This document shows positions 1 through 5,752 of a stretch of 11,454 nucleotides of DNA, one piece after another. A model generated the notes under the pieces. The model saw only the letters and a list, made by a program, of their open reading frames with translations, had not been told where the DNA came from and did no database searches. The position numbers and the translations under genes are program-made. Within the stretch, counting starts at the first letter, position 1. Every line of letters starts with the position of its first letter. The DNA is taken from NCBI GenBank assembly GCA_017882055.1, contig JADGQE010000086.1, positions 1 to 11,454 on the forward strand, given 5' to 3'. The DNA comes from Thermoflexales bacterium (GTDB lineage: Bacteria; Chloroflexota; Anaerolineae; Fen-1058).

Positions 1-1523
1 CCTGTGACGGGGCGCCGTGTAGTGAATCGAATGGCCTTGTTACATGGACAATTGGTGAGGTCCCCGTCGCCACCTCTGGGAGTTTAACCATGGTGGTGCG
101 TGTCAATCCGGACGCGGGTACAACGACCATTGTCAACAATACTTACTCTTTGTCCGCCGATCGCGATGTGACGAACGAAGGCGTCCCACCCGCCGTAGCC
201 ACTTCAGTCGTGCGACCGTCCCTGGCAGTATACAAATCCGTGTCACCCGGCTGGATCGCCCTGGGCGGAACTGTGACCTACACCGTCCAATATACCAATA
301 CTGGCGGCGGCACATTCACCACTCTAAGCTTTACGGATATCATCGACTCCCGTCTGAGTGTCCAATCGACTTCTGGAAACTGCACCCCGTCATCGGGAGT
401 GGTGTCCTGCACCGACTCTAATCTGGCGCCCGGCCAATCACGCCAGTTCACCATCACAGTCAAATCAGAATCGCTGAGTAATAGTAATGTGGTGACAAAT
501 GCCGTGACCTACGTGGCCGCTAATCAGACCGAAATGCTGCCGGCAGCCACGTCGAATATCATCGAAGTGCTCGCCAGTAACGCCGGAGCCGCCGCCGACT
601 TTAGCGGCTCGCCCACAACCGGAGCGTTACCGCTCAACGTGACGTTCACCAACCTTTCCAGCGGGAGCGGTATCATCGGCTGCCTGTGGGACTTTGGCGA
701 TGGAACAACCAGCACCAGCTGCAGTTCCAGCGTGGCTCACATTTACAATGGCTCGGGAACCTATACCGTCAAATTGACCATCACAACAGGTTCGGGCACC
801 AACACCCGCACGCGCTCCAACTACATCACGACCACCGGCGCGCAAGCGCCCGGTGTCAGCGTGACTAGCCCACAAGTTGCTAAGAGTGGACTGGCGAACC
901 AACAAGTCACCTACCTGCTGACCGTCCAGAATACCGGGAATGTGCCTGACACTTTTTCAATTGGCATCACCGGCAACACATGGGTGACTGCGCTCTCGGC
1001 TACCAGCGTCGGACCTCTGAGCGTTGGCGGTTCTGCCACAGTGGCTGTAACAGTGACCATACCCGGCGTCTCGCACAATTCACAAGATCTGGCTACGGTG
1101 ACGGCCACATCCGGCGCCGATTCGGCGATCAAGAGCAGCCTGGTGTTGACCACCACCGCCTATGATCCCACGCAAGAGTTCTCTCTCACACCGGCTACAG
1201 CGACTAAGAATGGCATCCCTGCTCAAGTAGTGGTGTACACGCTGAACCTCACCAATAACGGCCTGGCAGCCGACAGCTTCACTTTAGCGTTGACGGGCAA
1301 TGCGTGGCCGACCGTATTATCAACCAACTCCGTCGGTCCACTCGGCTTCGGCGCCTCGGCATCGATCGTCGTGAGTGTCACCGTGCCATCCGGCCAGGCC
1401 AGCGATGTCGCTACCATCACCGCCAGTTCTGTTGCCTTCCCGACGGCCCAACGTACCAGCACCTTGACAACCAAACTTCAGCGGTATCAGATTTTCTTGC
1501 CGCTGGTCCTGAAGAAACACTAG
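1..1523 (+). CDS. Modular secreted surface protein (DUF11-like, PKD, two NEW3-like domains), 5' partial
   Basis: The frame is open back to the first base: translation from base 3 gives the end of a DUF11-like beta-sandwich (VTWTIGEVPVATSGSLT), so the ATG at 90 is internal and the gene begins outside the window. Domains in order are: the end of one DUF11-like unit (to about base 200); a complete DUF11-like unit with a cysteine pair (about 216-550); a PKD domain with its WDFGDGT core (about 590-840); and two related NEW3-like Ig folds (about 850-1160 and 1175-1475). The last two share the pattern TGN.W...LS..SVGPL, so they look like an internal duplication. The C-terminus YQIFLPLVLKKH resembles the short hydrophobic tail seen on many exported Chloroflexota proteins; whether it is a sorting signal is inference. 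The protein is likely extracellular or cell-envelope attached, with an adhesive or structural role. No catalytic domain is visible in the part present. A hairpin lies 50 bases past the stop. Confidence 0.85.
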   Translation, partial: CDGAPCSESNGLVTWTIGEVPVATSGSLTMVVRVNPDAGTTTIVNNTYSLSADRDVTNEGVPPAVATSVVRPSLAVYKSVSPGWIALGGTVTYTVQYTNTGGGTFTTLSFTDIIDSRLSVQSTSGNCTPSSGVVSCTDSNLAPGQSRQFTITVKSESLSNSNVVTNAVTYVAANQTEMLPAATSNIIEVLASNAGAAADFSGSPTTGALPLNVTFTNLSSGSGIIGCLWDFGDGTTSTSCSSSVAHIYNGSGTYTVKLTITTGSGTNTRTRSNYITTTGAQAPGVSVTSPQVAKSGLANQQVTYLLTVQNTGNVPDTFSIGITGNTWVTALSATSVGPLSVGGSATVAVTVTIPGVSHNSQDLATVTATSGADSAIKSSLVLTTTAYDPTQEFSLTPATATKNGIPAQVVVYTLNLTNNGLAADSFTLALTGNAWPTVLSTNSVGPLGFGASASIVVSVTVPSGQASDVATITASSVAFPTAQRTSTLTTKLQRYQIFLPLVLKKH

Positions 1524-1572
1524 CCCACAGGCATATCTAAGCCCTGGTTGTTGGTAGTGGGCGTGCATCACG

Positions 1573-1612
1573 CAGAGTTGGATCTCGCGGCGAGATCCAA
1601 CTCTGTTTGTTA
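1573..1612 (+). terminator. Perfect 15-bp hairpin, probable terminator of the surface-protein gene
   Basis: Arms 1573-1587 and 1591-1605 are perfectly complementary (CAGAGTTGGATCTCG and its reverse complement) around a 3-base CGG loop, followed by TTTGTT. It lies 50 bases after the stop at 1523. The stem is unusually long and the U-tract is weak, so it may also stabilise a 3' end. Confidence 0.6.
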
Positions 1613-1649
1613 CTGCTCAGCCGTCGTCATTGCGAGCGCTTGCCCATGT

Positions 1650-1670
1650 CCCACTGCGTGCAGTGCGGTG
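1650..1670 (+). repeat. 21-bp direct repeat, copy 1
   Basis: This copy begins CCCACTGCGTGCAGTG and ends CGGTG, and is identical to bases 1784-1804. It contains the inner dyad CACTGC-GT-GCAGTG. No further copy was seen in the window. Confidence 0.85.
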
Positions 1671-1783
1671 CAGTGCTCCCGTCTCAGGTTCAGCCAAACG
1701 GAGATTGCTGCCCATACCCGGCGTTTCACGCCGGTGGGCCGCCTGGCGTCGCCGCGATACAGCTGCGGCTCGCAACACATGCA

Positions 1784-1804
1784 CCCACTGCGTGCAGTGC
1801 GGTG
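1784..1804 (+). repeat. 21-bp direct repeat, copy 2
   Basis: Identical to bases 1650-1670, 134 bases downstream in the same orientation. The flanks differ apart from one or two bases. Confidence 0.85.
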
Positions 1805-1913
1805 TGACGAATCTAACATTGTCGAGGTAGTTACCTCTGTTTTGTGTTGCGGCCGGCAAATCCGGCGTGACGGTTTCATGTGAGGATTGGTGCGCCGGCA
1901 CAGGAAGTTGTTT

Positions 1914-1942
1914 TTGACACAGTCTCTATTCTGTAGTACACT
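1914..1942 (+). promoter_or_regulatory. Sigma-70-type promoter for the RNase J leader
   Basis: A consensus -35 TTGACA (1914-1919) is followed by a 17-base spacer and a -10 of TACACT (1937-1942). Transcription would start near 1949, giving a leader of about 105 bases before the RNase J start. The 5-bp inverted repeat GTACA/TGTAC (1936-1940 and 1948-1952, 7-base spacer) overlaps the -10 and the start site, and could be an operator. Confidence 0.65.
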
Positions 1943-1982
1943 TTCACTGTACATGAGTATCAGCACTTAAAGTGGAATTTAT

Positions 1983-2024
1983 AACCGCCGGGGCGCAATA
2001 GACTCTGGGCGGTTTTTTGTTTTT
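1983..2024 (+). terminator. Intrinsic terminator inside the RNase J leader (possible attenuator)
   Basis: AACCGCC (1983-1989) pairs with GGCGGTT (2008-2014) around an 18-base loop, followed by a T-rich tract (TTTTTTGTTTTT, 2013-2024). It lies downstream of the predicted promoter and upstream of the RNase J ribosome binding site, so initiated transcripts would meet it before the gene. Premature termination would leave an RNA of roughly 75 bases. The large loop makes the stem only moderately strong, which would suit partial readthrough. The leader also holds the small dyad CACTT-A-AAGTG (1964-1974). Confidence 0.55.
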
Positions 2025-2053
2025 ACACGGTTTCTAGAAAGTTAGGAGTTTAC

Positions 2054-3697
2054 ATGGCAACACCCTTACGCATCATCCCACTCGGAGGATTGGGCGAAGT
2101 CGGCAAGAATATGACGGCCTTCGAGTACGGCAAGAATATTATGCTGATCGACTGCGGCATCATGTTTCCTGAAAACGACATGTTGGGCATCGACTTCATC
2201 ATCCCCGACTGGCAGTACCTGCGCGACAAAAGCGATTGGCTGCGGGGCATCGTTATCACGCACGGCCACGAAGACCACACCGGCGGCCTGCCCTATTTGC
2301 TCAAAGAATTTCCCGATTTGCCCGTCTTTGCAACTAAACTGACGCGCGGCTTAATCGAAGTCAAACTGAAGAACCACAAGATTATGGAGACGACGCGTCT
2401 CACCACGATCGAGGCGGGCGGACGGCTGGACCTCGGTCCATTTAGCCTGGAGTTCTTCCGCGTGGCGCACTCGATTCCCGACGGAGTTGGCGTCGGCATC
2501 ACCACCCCGGCCGGATTGGTCGTCCATACCGGCGACTTCAAATTCGATCATACGCCGGTCGATGGCAAACCGACCGATTTTGCGAAGCTGGCCGAGTTCG
2601 GCGGGCGCGGCGTGCTGGCGCTGATGTCCGACTCGACCAATGCCGATCAGCCTGGCACCACTCCCTCGGAACGTGTGATCGACGCCGCCTTCGCGCAGGT
2701 CTTTCGCGAGGCCAAGGGCCGCATCATCGTCGGCACGTTCGCTTCGCTGATCTCGCGCATCCAGCAAGTCGCTAATGCCGCCATGCGCAACAATCGCAAG
2801 ATGGCCATCGCCGGCACGAGCATGGTGGAAAACGTGAAGATGGCCCAGAAACTGGGCTACCTCGATCTACCCAACGATCTGATCGTGCGGCTGGAAGACA
2901 CCAAGAAGATGGCGCCCGATCGCGTGGTGATCATGACGACCGGCACGCAGGGCGAACCCTCGTCGGTGCTGGCCCGCGCTTCGGTCGGCGCGCATCCGCA
3001 GATTCAAATCGAGCGCGGCGACACGATCATCATGTCATCGCATCCGATTCCGGGCAATGAAGAGATGGTGCATCGCACCATCAATCGCCTGTTCCAGCGC
3101 GGCGCCAACGTGCTGTACGATCCCATCGCGCAGGTGCACGTCTCAGGCCATGCGTCGCAGGAAGAGCAGAAGTTGATGCTCAATCTGGTGCGGCCCGAAT
3201 ATTTCATTCCCGTCCACGGCGAGCTGCGGCATCTGCGTGCGCATGAGCGGCTGGCGCATCAAATCGGTATCCTGCCACAGAACGTCTTCGTCGTCGAGGA
3301 TGGTTATCCCGTTGAGTTTCACGAAGGCGAGGCCCGCATCGGCGAACGCCTGCCGGGCGGCCACGTCTACATCGATGGTTCCGGCGTGGGTGAAATCGGA
3401 CCGGCCGTGCTGCGCGATCGCGAGATTCTGGGCCGCGATGGTTTCGTCGTCGTCACCCTCCGCCGCGATCCAGAACGCGGCTTGATCATCGATAAACCCG
3501 AAATCACCACACGCGGCTTTGTCTACGTTCAAGAAGCCGAAGAGCTGCTCAACGGCGCAGGCGATGTCGTGACGCGCGTGTGCGAAGACAGCTCACTCAG
3601 CGATCGGGCGGTGCACGACAAAGTGCAGGAAGCCCTGGCGAGTTACTTTTACCGCGAGACCAAGCGCCGACCGATGATCATCCCAGTATTATTGTGA
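2054..3697 (+). CDS. rnj: Ribonuclease J
   Basis: Metallo-beta-lactamase/beta-CASP ribonuclease of the RNase J family, expected to act in the cytoplasm in mRNA decay and RNA maturation as a 5'-3' exo- and endoribonuclease. The 547 residues match the usual family length of about 550. The N-terminus (PLGGLGEVGKNM) is typical. The zinc-binding motif HGHEDH is at residues 70-75, with further metal or catalytic positions in VAHSIPD (His139) and HTGDFKFD (Asp161). The family signature MSDSTNAD is near 191-198, the beta-CASP elements include GTFASLISR (about 227-235), TGTQGE (296-301) and VSGHASQEE (His366), and PVHGE (His388) completes the active site. The start ATG is supported by AGGAG five bases upstream. 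The C-terminal domain runs to the stop and the gene looks intact. It appears to be transcribed from the promoter at 1914-1942 through a leader containing a terminator. Confidence 0.97.
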   Translation: MATPLRIIPLGGLGEVGKNMTAFEYGKNIMLIDCGIMFPENDMLGIDFIIPDWQYLRDKSDWLRGIVITHGHEDHTGGLPYLLKEFPDLPVFATKLTRGLIEVKLKNHKIMETTRLTTIEAGGRLDLGPFSLEFFRVAHSIPDGVGVGITTPAGLVVHTGDFKFDHTPVDGKPTDFAKLAEFGGRGVLALMSDSTNADQPGTTPSERVIDAAFAQVFREAKGRIIVGTFASLISRIQQVANAAMRNNRKMAIAGTSMVENVKMAQKLGYLDLPNDLIVRLEDTKKMAPDRVVIMTTGTQGEPSSVLARASVGAHPQIQIERGDTIIMSSHPIPGNEEMVHRTINRLFQRGANVLYDPIAQVHVSGHASQEEQKLMLNLVRPEYFIPVHGELRHLRAHERLAHQIGILPQNVFVVEDGYPVEFHEGEARIGERLPGGHVYIDGSGVGEIGPAVLRDREILGRDGFVVVTLRRDPERGLIIDKPEITTRGFVYVQEAEELLNGAGDVVTRVCEDSSLSDRAVHDKVQEALASYFYRETKRRPMIIPVLL

Positions 3698-3713
3698 TCG
3701 AACCGGACAGACG

Positions 3714-3759
3714 GACGGAGAGATGGAGAGAACGCGCGACTTCTCTCCATCTCTCCGTC
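3714..3759 (+). terminator. Perfect 18-bp hairpin between rnj and the glycosyltransferase gene
   Basis: Left arm 3714-3731 (GACGGAGAGATGGAGAGA) and right arm 3742-3759 are exactly complementary around a 10-base loop. The stem starts 17 bases after the rnj stop. Downstream is pyrimidine-rich (CTCATTCTCTCTCTTTT), so it could terminate rnj or act as an mRNA-processing and stability element between the two genes. Confidence 0.55.
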
Positions 3760-3790
3760 TCTCATTCTCTCTCTTTTGGATTGAACGCGC

Positions 3791-4780
3791 GTGAAGCTCA
3801 CCCTTATCAGCACCGTTTTGAATGAAGCCCGCAGCCTGCCCACGCTGCTCGATTCGATCGCGGCCCAGACGCGCCAGCCCGACGAAGTGGTGATCTGCGA
3901 TGGCGGCTCGACGGACGGCACGCTGGAACTGCTGCGCAACGAGAAACGTTTTCCACTGCGCGTGATCGAACGACCCGGCGCCAGCATCTCACAAGGGCGC
4001 AATGCCGCGATTGAAGCGGCCGCGGGTGAGGTGATCGCTTCGGTCGACGCGGGGGTGCGGCTCGATCCGCAGTGGCTGGAAAAACTGATCGAGCCGTTAG
4101 CGACTACCCCCTCCCAGGCCTCCCCCGCTTCGCAGGGGAGGAGTACAGTCAGCGCAGGATTTTTCTTGCCCGATGCACATACACCCTTTGAAGTGGCGAT
4201 GGGCGCCACCGTGCTGCCGCAACTTGACGAGATTCAGCCGGAAACATTTTTGCCGTCGAGCCGCAGCGTGGCCTTCACCAAAGCCGCCTGGCAAAGCGTC
4301 GGCGGCTACCCCGAATGGCTCGACTTCTGCGAAGACCTGGTCTTCGATTTCGCGCTGCTCGAAAAGTATCGCCCCTTCGCCTTTGCGCCGGAGGCTATCG
4401 CTTACTTCCGGCCGCGCTCTTCGCTGCGCGCCTTTTTCAAACAATACTATCTTTACGCGCGCGGCGACGGCAAAGCGAATTTGTGGCTGAAGCGGCATCT
4501 TATTCGCTACGCCACGTATTTTGTGGCGATTCCCGGCATCGCCATCATGGGCAAAGTGCTCCATCCGTGGCTCTGGCTGCTCTACCTCGCCGGTGCGGCG
4601 GCCTATCTGAAGCGGCCTTATCAGCGGCTCGGCACGCTGTTGCGCCAACAGCAGCCGGTCAGCCGGCTCAAAGCGATCGGCTGGGTACCCATCGTCCGCG
4701 TCGCCGGCGACATCGCCAAGATGATCGGCTATCCGGTCGGCGTGTGGTGGCGAATCCGGCGGCGCGACCGCGGACGATAA
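3791..4780 (+). CDS. Family 2 glycosyltransferase with C-terminal membrane segment
   Basis: GT-A fold glycosyltransferase (GT2-like), 329 residues, expected to move a sugar from a nucleotide-sugar donor to an envelope polysaccharide or lipid. Visible motifs are the N-terminal TLISTVLNEARSLPTLL, the nucleotide-binding DGGSTDGT (37-44), SVDAG in the DXD position (84-88), FFLPD (124-128) and GGYPE...CEDLVFDF with the acidic pair at 181-182. Residues about 242-275 are hydrophobic and could form one or two membrane segments; the tail is strongly basic. The start is GTG at 3791, chosen because homologous sequence begins there; the ribosome binding site is weak (GGA at 3778-3780). Residues 105-119 (TTPSQASPASQGRST) are a low-complexity insert encoded by a REP-like palindrome. 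The gene is 93 bases after rnj in the same orientation, with a hairpin between them. Donor and acceptor cannot be told from sequence. Confidence 0.85.
   Translation: MKLTLISTVLNEARSLPTLLDSIAAQTRQPDEVVICDGGSTDGTLELLRNEKRFPLRVIERPGASISQGRNAAIEAAAGEVIASVDAGVRLDPQWLEKLIEPLATTPSQASPASQGRSTVSAGFFLPDAHTPFEVAMGATVLPQLDEIQPETFLPSSRSVAFTKAAWQSVGGYPEWLDFCEDLVFDFALLEKYRPFAFAPEAIAYFRPRSSLRAFFKQYYLYARGDGKANLWLKRHLIRYATYFVAIPGIAIMGKVLHPWLWLLYLAGAAAYLKRPYQRLGTLLRQQQPVSRLKAIGWVPIVRVAGDIAKMIGYPVGVWWRIRRRDRGR
4103..4144 (+). repeat. REP-like GC-rich palindrome inserted in the glycosyltransferase coding sequence
   Basis: CCTCCCC (4119-4125) pairs with GGGGAGG (4135-4141) around a loop containing GC-TTC-GC, and flanking ACT (4103-4105) matches AGT (4142-4144). 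The preceding CCCCCTCCC also fits the pattern of short intergenic palindromes of the CTCCCC-TTCG-GGGGAG type. It falls between two conserved blocks of the enzyme (WLEKLIEPLA and VSAGFFLPD) and keeps the frame open, adding about 15 residues. Confidence 0.6.
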
Positions 4781-4788
4781 TGTCCAAT

Positions 4789-4817
4789 TTTACTCATAGG
4801 GCAGGTTGTGGTAGACT
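4789..4817 (+). promoter_or_regulatory. Extended -10 promoter giving a probable leaderless mRNA
   Basis: A -35 of TTTACT (4789-4794), a 17-base spacer and a -10 of TAGACT (4812-4817) preceded by TGG (extended -10, TG at 4809-4810). The start site expected 7-8 bases past the -10 falls on the ATG at 4825. No Shine-Dalgarno sequence is present before that ATG, which fits leaderless translation. Confidence 0.6.
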
Positions 4818-4837
4818 CTAGCCCATGAGACCTGCCC
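4799..4837 (+). repeat. 8-bp inverted repeat flanking the transglycosylase start codon
   Basis: GGGCAGGT (4799-4806) and ACCTGCCC (4830-4837) are perfectly complementary, with the -10 box and ATG (4825) in the 23-base interval. If transcription starts at 4825 the left arm is not transcribed, so it would act as a DNA dyad (operator) or be chance. Confidence 0.45.
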
Positions 4838-5592
4838 TTCGCTACAGTGTCCCACTCCTTATCGCCCTTTCCATTATCGGATCGATCTTCGTCCAGCCAC
4901 CGCTGGCTCGAGCTGATAATGGCGTTTACCTCTCAGCCTATTGGAACAAAACCATCACGCGTTGGGCCGATTCCATCAATCTGTACGCCGCGCAGCGCGG
5001 TCTCGATCCTGATCTGGTCGCCTCGATCATTTTCGAAGAATCGCACGGCAATCCTGGCACAATCAGTTCAGCCGGGGCCGTTGGCTTGATGCAGATCATG
5101 CCCTTCGAGCAGGGCTTTACGTGGCGGCCAACTTCTAAGGTGCTGCTCGATCCGGTCAAGAATATTGCCTGGGGCACCACGACGCTCAGTCAGGTGATCC
5201 GCCAGGCGCAGGGACGTTTGCACCTGGCGCTGCTGGCTTACAACAGCGGTTGGGATCAAATCAACCTGCGCATAACGCGCGCCTTTGCCATCAAGGTGCT
5301 CGATCATTACGCGCGCAGCATCTTGACCAATTCCGGCGTCGACGTCAAAAACGTGCAGGGCTGGAAGATGATCATCGTCACGCACAGCAGCGCCGGACCC
5401 GTGCAGGCCGATCGGGTTTTGTCCGACGGCAACTTTGAGCCGCTGCCCGATTTCGATCCGGCCTTCGATGATCGAACCGACGTGCCGCACGCCGTGGCGT
5501 ACGCCACAATCGATCCGAACCACACCGCATGGTGGGTCGATATATGGATCTTCCCGACGCTGAAACCGCCGCGCGTTACACCCACGCCCTGA
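4825..5592 (+). CDS. Secreted lytic transglycosylase, SLT family
   Basis: Peptidoglycan lytic transglycosylase of 255 residues, cutting the MurNAc-GlcNAc bond outside the membrane. A signal peptide is clear: MRPALRYSVPLLIALSIIGS, then a likely cleavage after ARA near residue 30. The SLT (goose-lysozyme-like) fold follows at about 45-165: ASIIFEESHGNP with catalytic Glu72, SSAGAVGLMQIMP (81-93), and AYNSGWDQI (about 139-146). The C-terminal region after residue 165 has no recognised domain and ends in TLKPPRVTPTP. The ATG at 4825 fits the signal peptide; there is no ribosome binding site, but an extended -10 promoter ends eight bases upstream, so the mRNA is probably leaderless. The gene is 44 bases after the glycosyltransferase and converges on the dipeptidase gene. 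Confidence 0.88.
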   Translation: MRPALRYSVPLLIALSIIGSIFVQPPLARADNGVYLSAYWNKTITRWADSINLYAAQRGLDPDLVASIIFEESHGNPGTISSAGAVGLMQIMPFEQGFTWRPTSKVLLDPVKNIAWGTTTLSQVIRQAQGRLHLALLAYNSGWDQINLRITRAFAIKVLDHYARSILTNSGVDVKNVQGWKMIIVTHSSAGPVQADRVLSDGNFEPLPDFDPAFDDRTDVPHAVAYATIDPNHTAWWVDIWIFPTLKPPRVTPTP

Positions 5593-5735
5593 TTCAAACC
5601 GATTCTCGATGTTCCAGCCCTGCGTGTAGATCACGCCGCCTTTCAACGGACCGCTACGCGCCGGACAAACGGACAGAAACGGACGGTTGCGGCGGCGATA
5701 GCCATCCGCTTCAATTTCCTGCGAAGATCACTTCA
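5593..5735 (-). pseudogene. Coding-like fragment of unknown family between convergent genes
   Basis: On the minus strand, after an in-frame TGA (about 5733-5735), the frame is open through EIEADGYRRRNRPFLSV and GGVIYTQGWNIENRFE before running antisense into the transglycosylase gene. The amino-acid mix looks protein-like and the frame lacks a proper start and end, so it may be the remnant of a gene truncated by rearrangement. I do not recognise the family. The same stretch holds a short imperfect tandem repeat (about 5662-5685, units GGACAAAC and GGACAGAAAC). It could simply be a random open frame. Confidence 0.2.
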
Positions 5736-5752
5736 ACCCGTGCAACGTGCGC

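Larger units (their letters stand above)
1646..1830 (+). pseudogene. Possible decayed zinc-ribbon reading frame with repeated HCVQCG motif
   Basis: An ATG at 1646 opens a 53-codon frame beginning MSHCVQCGAVLPSQV and containing a later CC pair, which is the look of a small zinc-ribbon protein. The frame runs into TGA at 1805-1807. In another frame, bases 1780-1806 encode CTHCVQCGV, repeating the same CX2C peptide, and that frame ends at TAG (about 1828-1830). The two peptide copies come from a 21-bp direct repeat spaced 134 bases apart, which is not a multiple of three, so a frameshift would be needed to join them. There is no clear ribbon-completing CX2C in the first frame and no clear ribosome binding site. 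It could equally be chance coding by a palindrome-rich repeat. Confidence 0.2.
1524..2053. other. 530-base intergenic region between surface protein and RNase J
   Basis: No convincing intact gene is seen. In order the region holds a perfect hairpin (1573-1605), a stretch starting CGTCATTGCGAGCG (about 1625-1638) that resembles the ends of REP/MITE-like repeats I know from many bacterial genomes, two copies of a 21-bp direct repeat, an imperfect hairpin (1710-1739: GCCCA and CCGGCG pairing with CGCCGG and TGGGC around TTTCA, with a 3-base bulge), a promoter (1914-1942), a terminator-like stem with a T-tract (1983-2024), the 10-bp palindrome TTTCTAGAAA (2031-2040) and the RNase J ribosome binding site AGGAG (2044-2048). 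Several overlapping reading frames of 60-118 codons exist on both strands, but none has a good ribosome binding site or resembles a family, except the cysteine motif described separately. Confidence 0.6.

Noticed and set aside
90..1523. ATG at 90 as the start of the surface protein
   Set aside because: The frame is open to the first base of the window and the upstream residues continue the DUF11-like domain; there is no ribosome binding site at 90.
1650..1804. Two 21-bp repeats as a CRISPR array
   Set aside because: There are only two copies, the 113-base interval is too long for a spacer, and no cas gene is near.
3649..4209. 186-codon minus-strand open frame across the rnj/glycosyltransferase junction
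   Set aside because: It is antisense to two well-supported genes, serine/arginine-rich, and lies over the hairpin; typical shadow of GC-rich coding DNA.
4315..4821. 168-codon plus-strand frame overlapping the glycosyltransferase
   Set aside because: It is an alternative-frame shadow, alanine/arginine-rich without any domain, and its end runs across the transglycosylase promoter.
5068..5646. 192-codon minus-strand open frame opposite the transglycosylase
   Set aside because: Most of it is antisense to a clear SLT-domain gene with signal peptide and catalytic motifs; only the part beyond 5592 is kept as a doubtful fragment.
5662..5685. GGACAAAC/GGACAGAAAC tandem units as a regulatory iteron array
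   Set aside because: Only two imperfect units lie between two convergent 3' ends, with no replication or regulator gene nearby.
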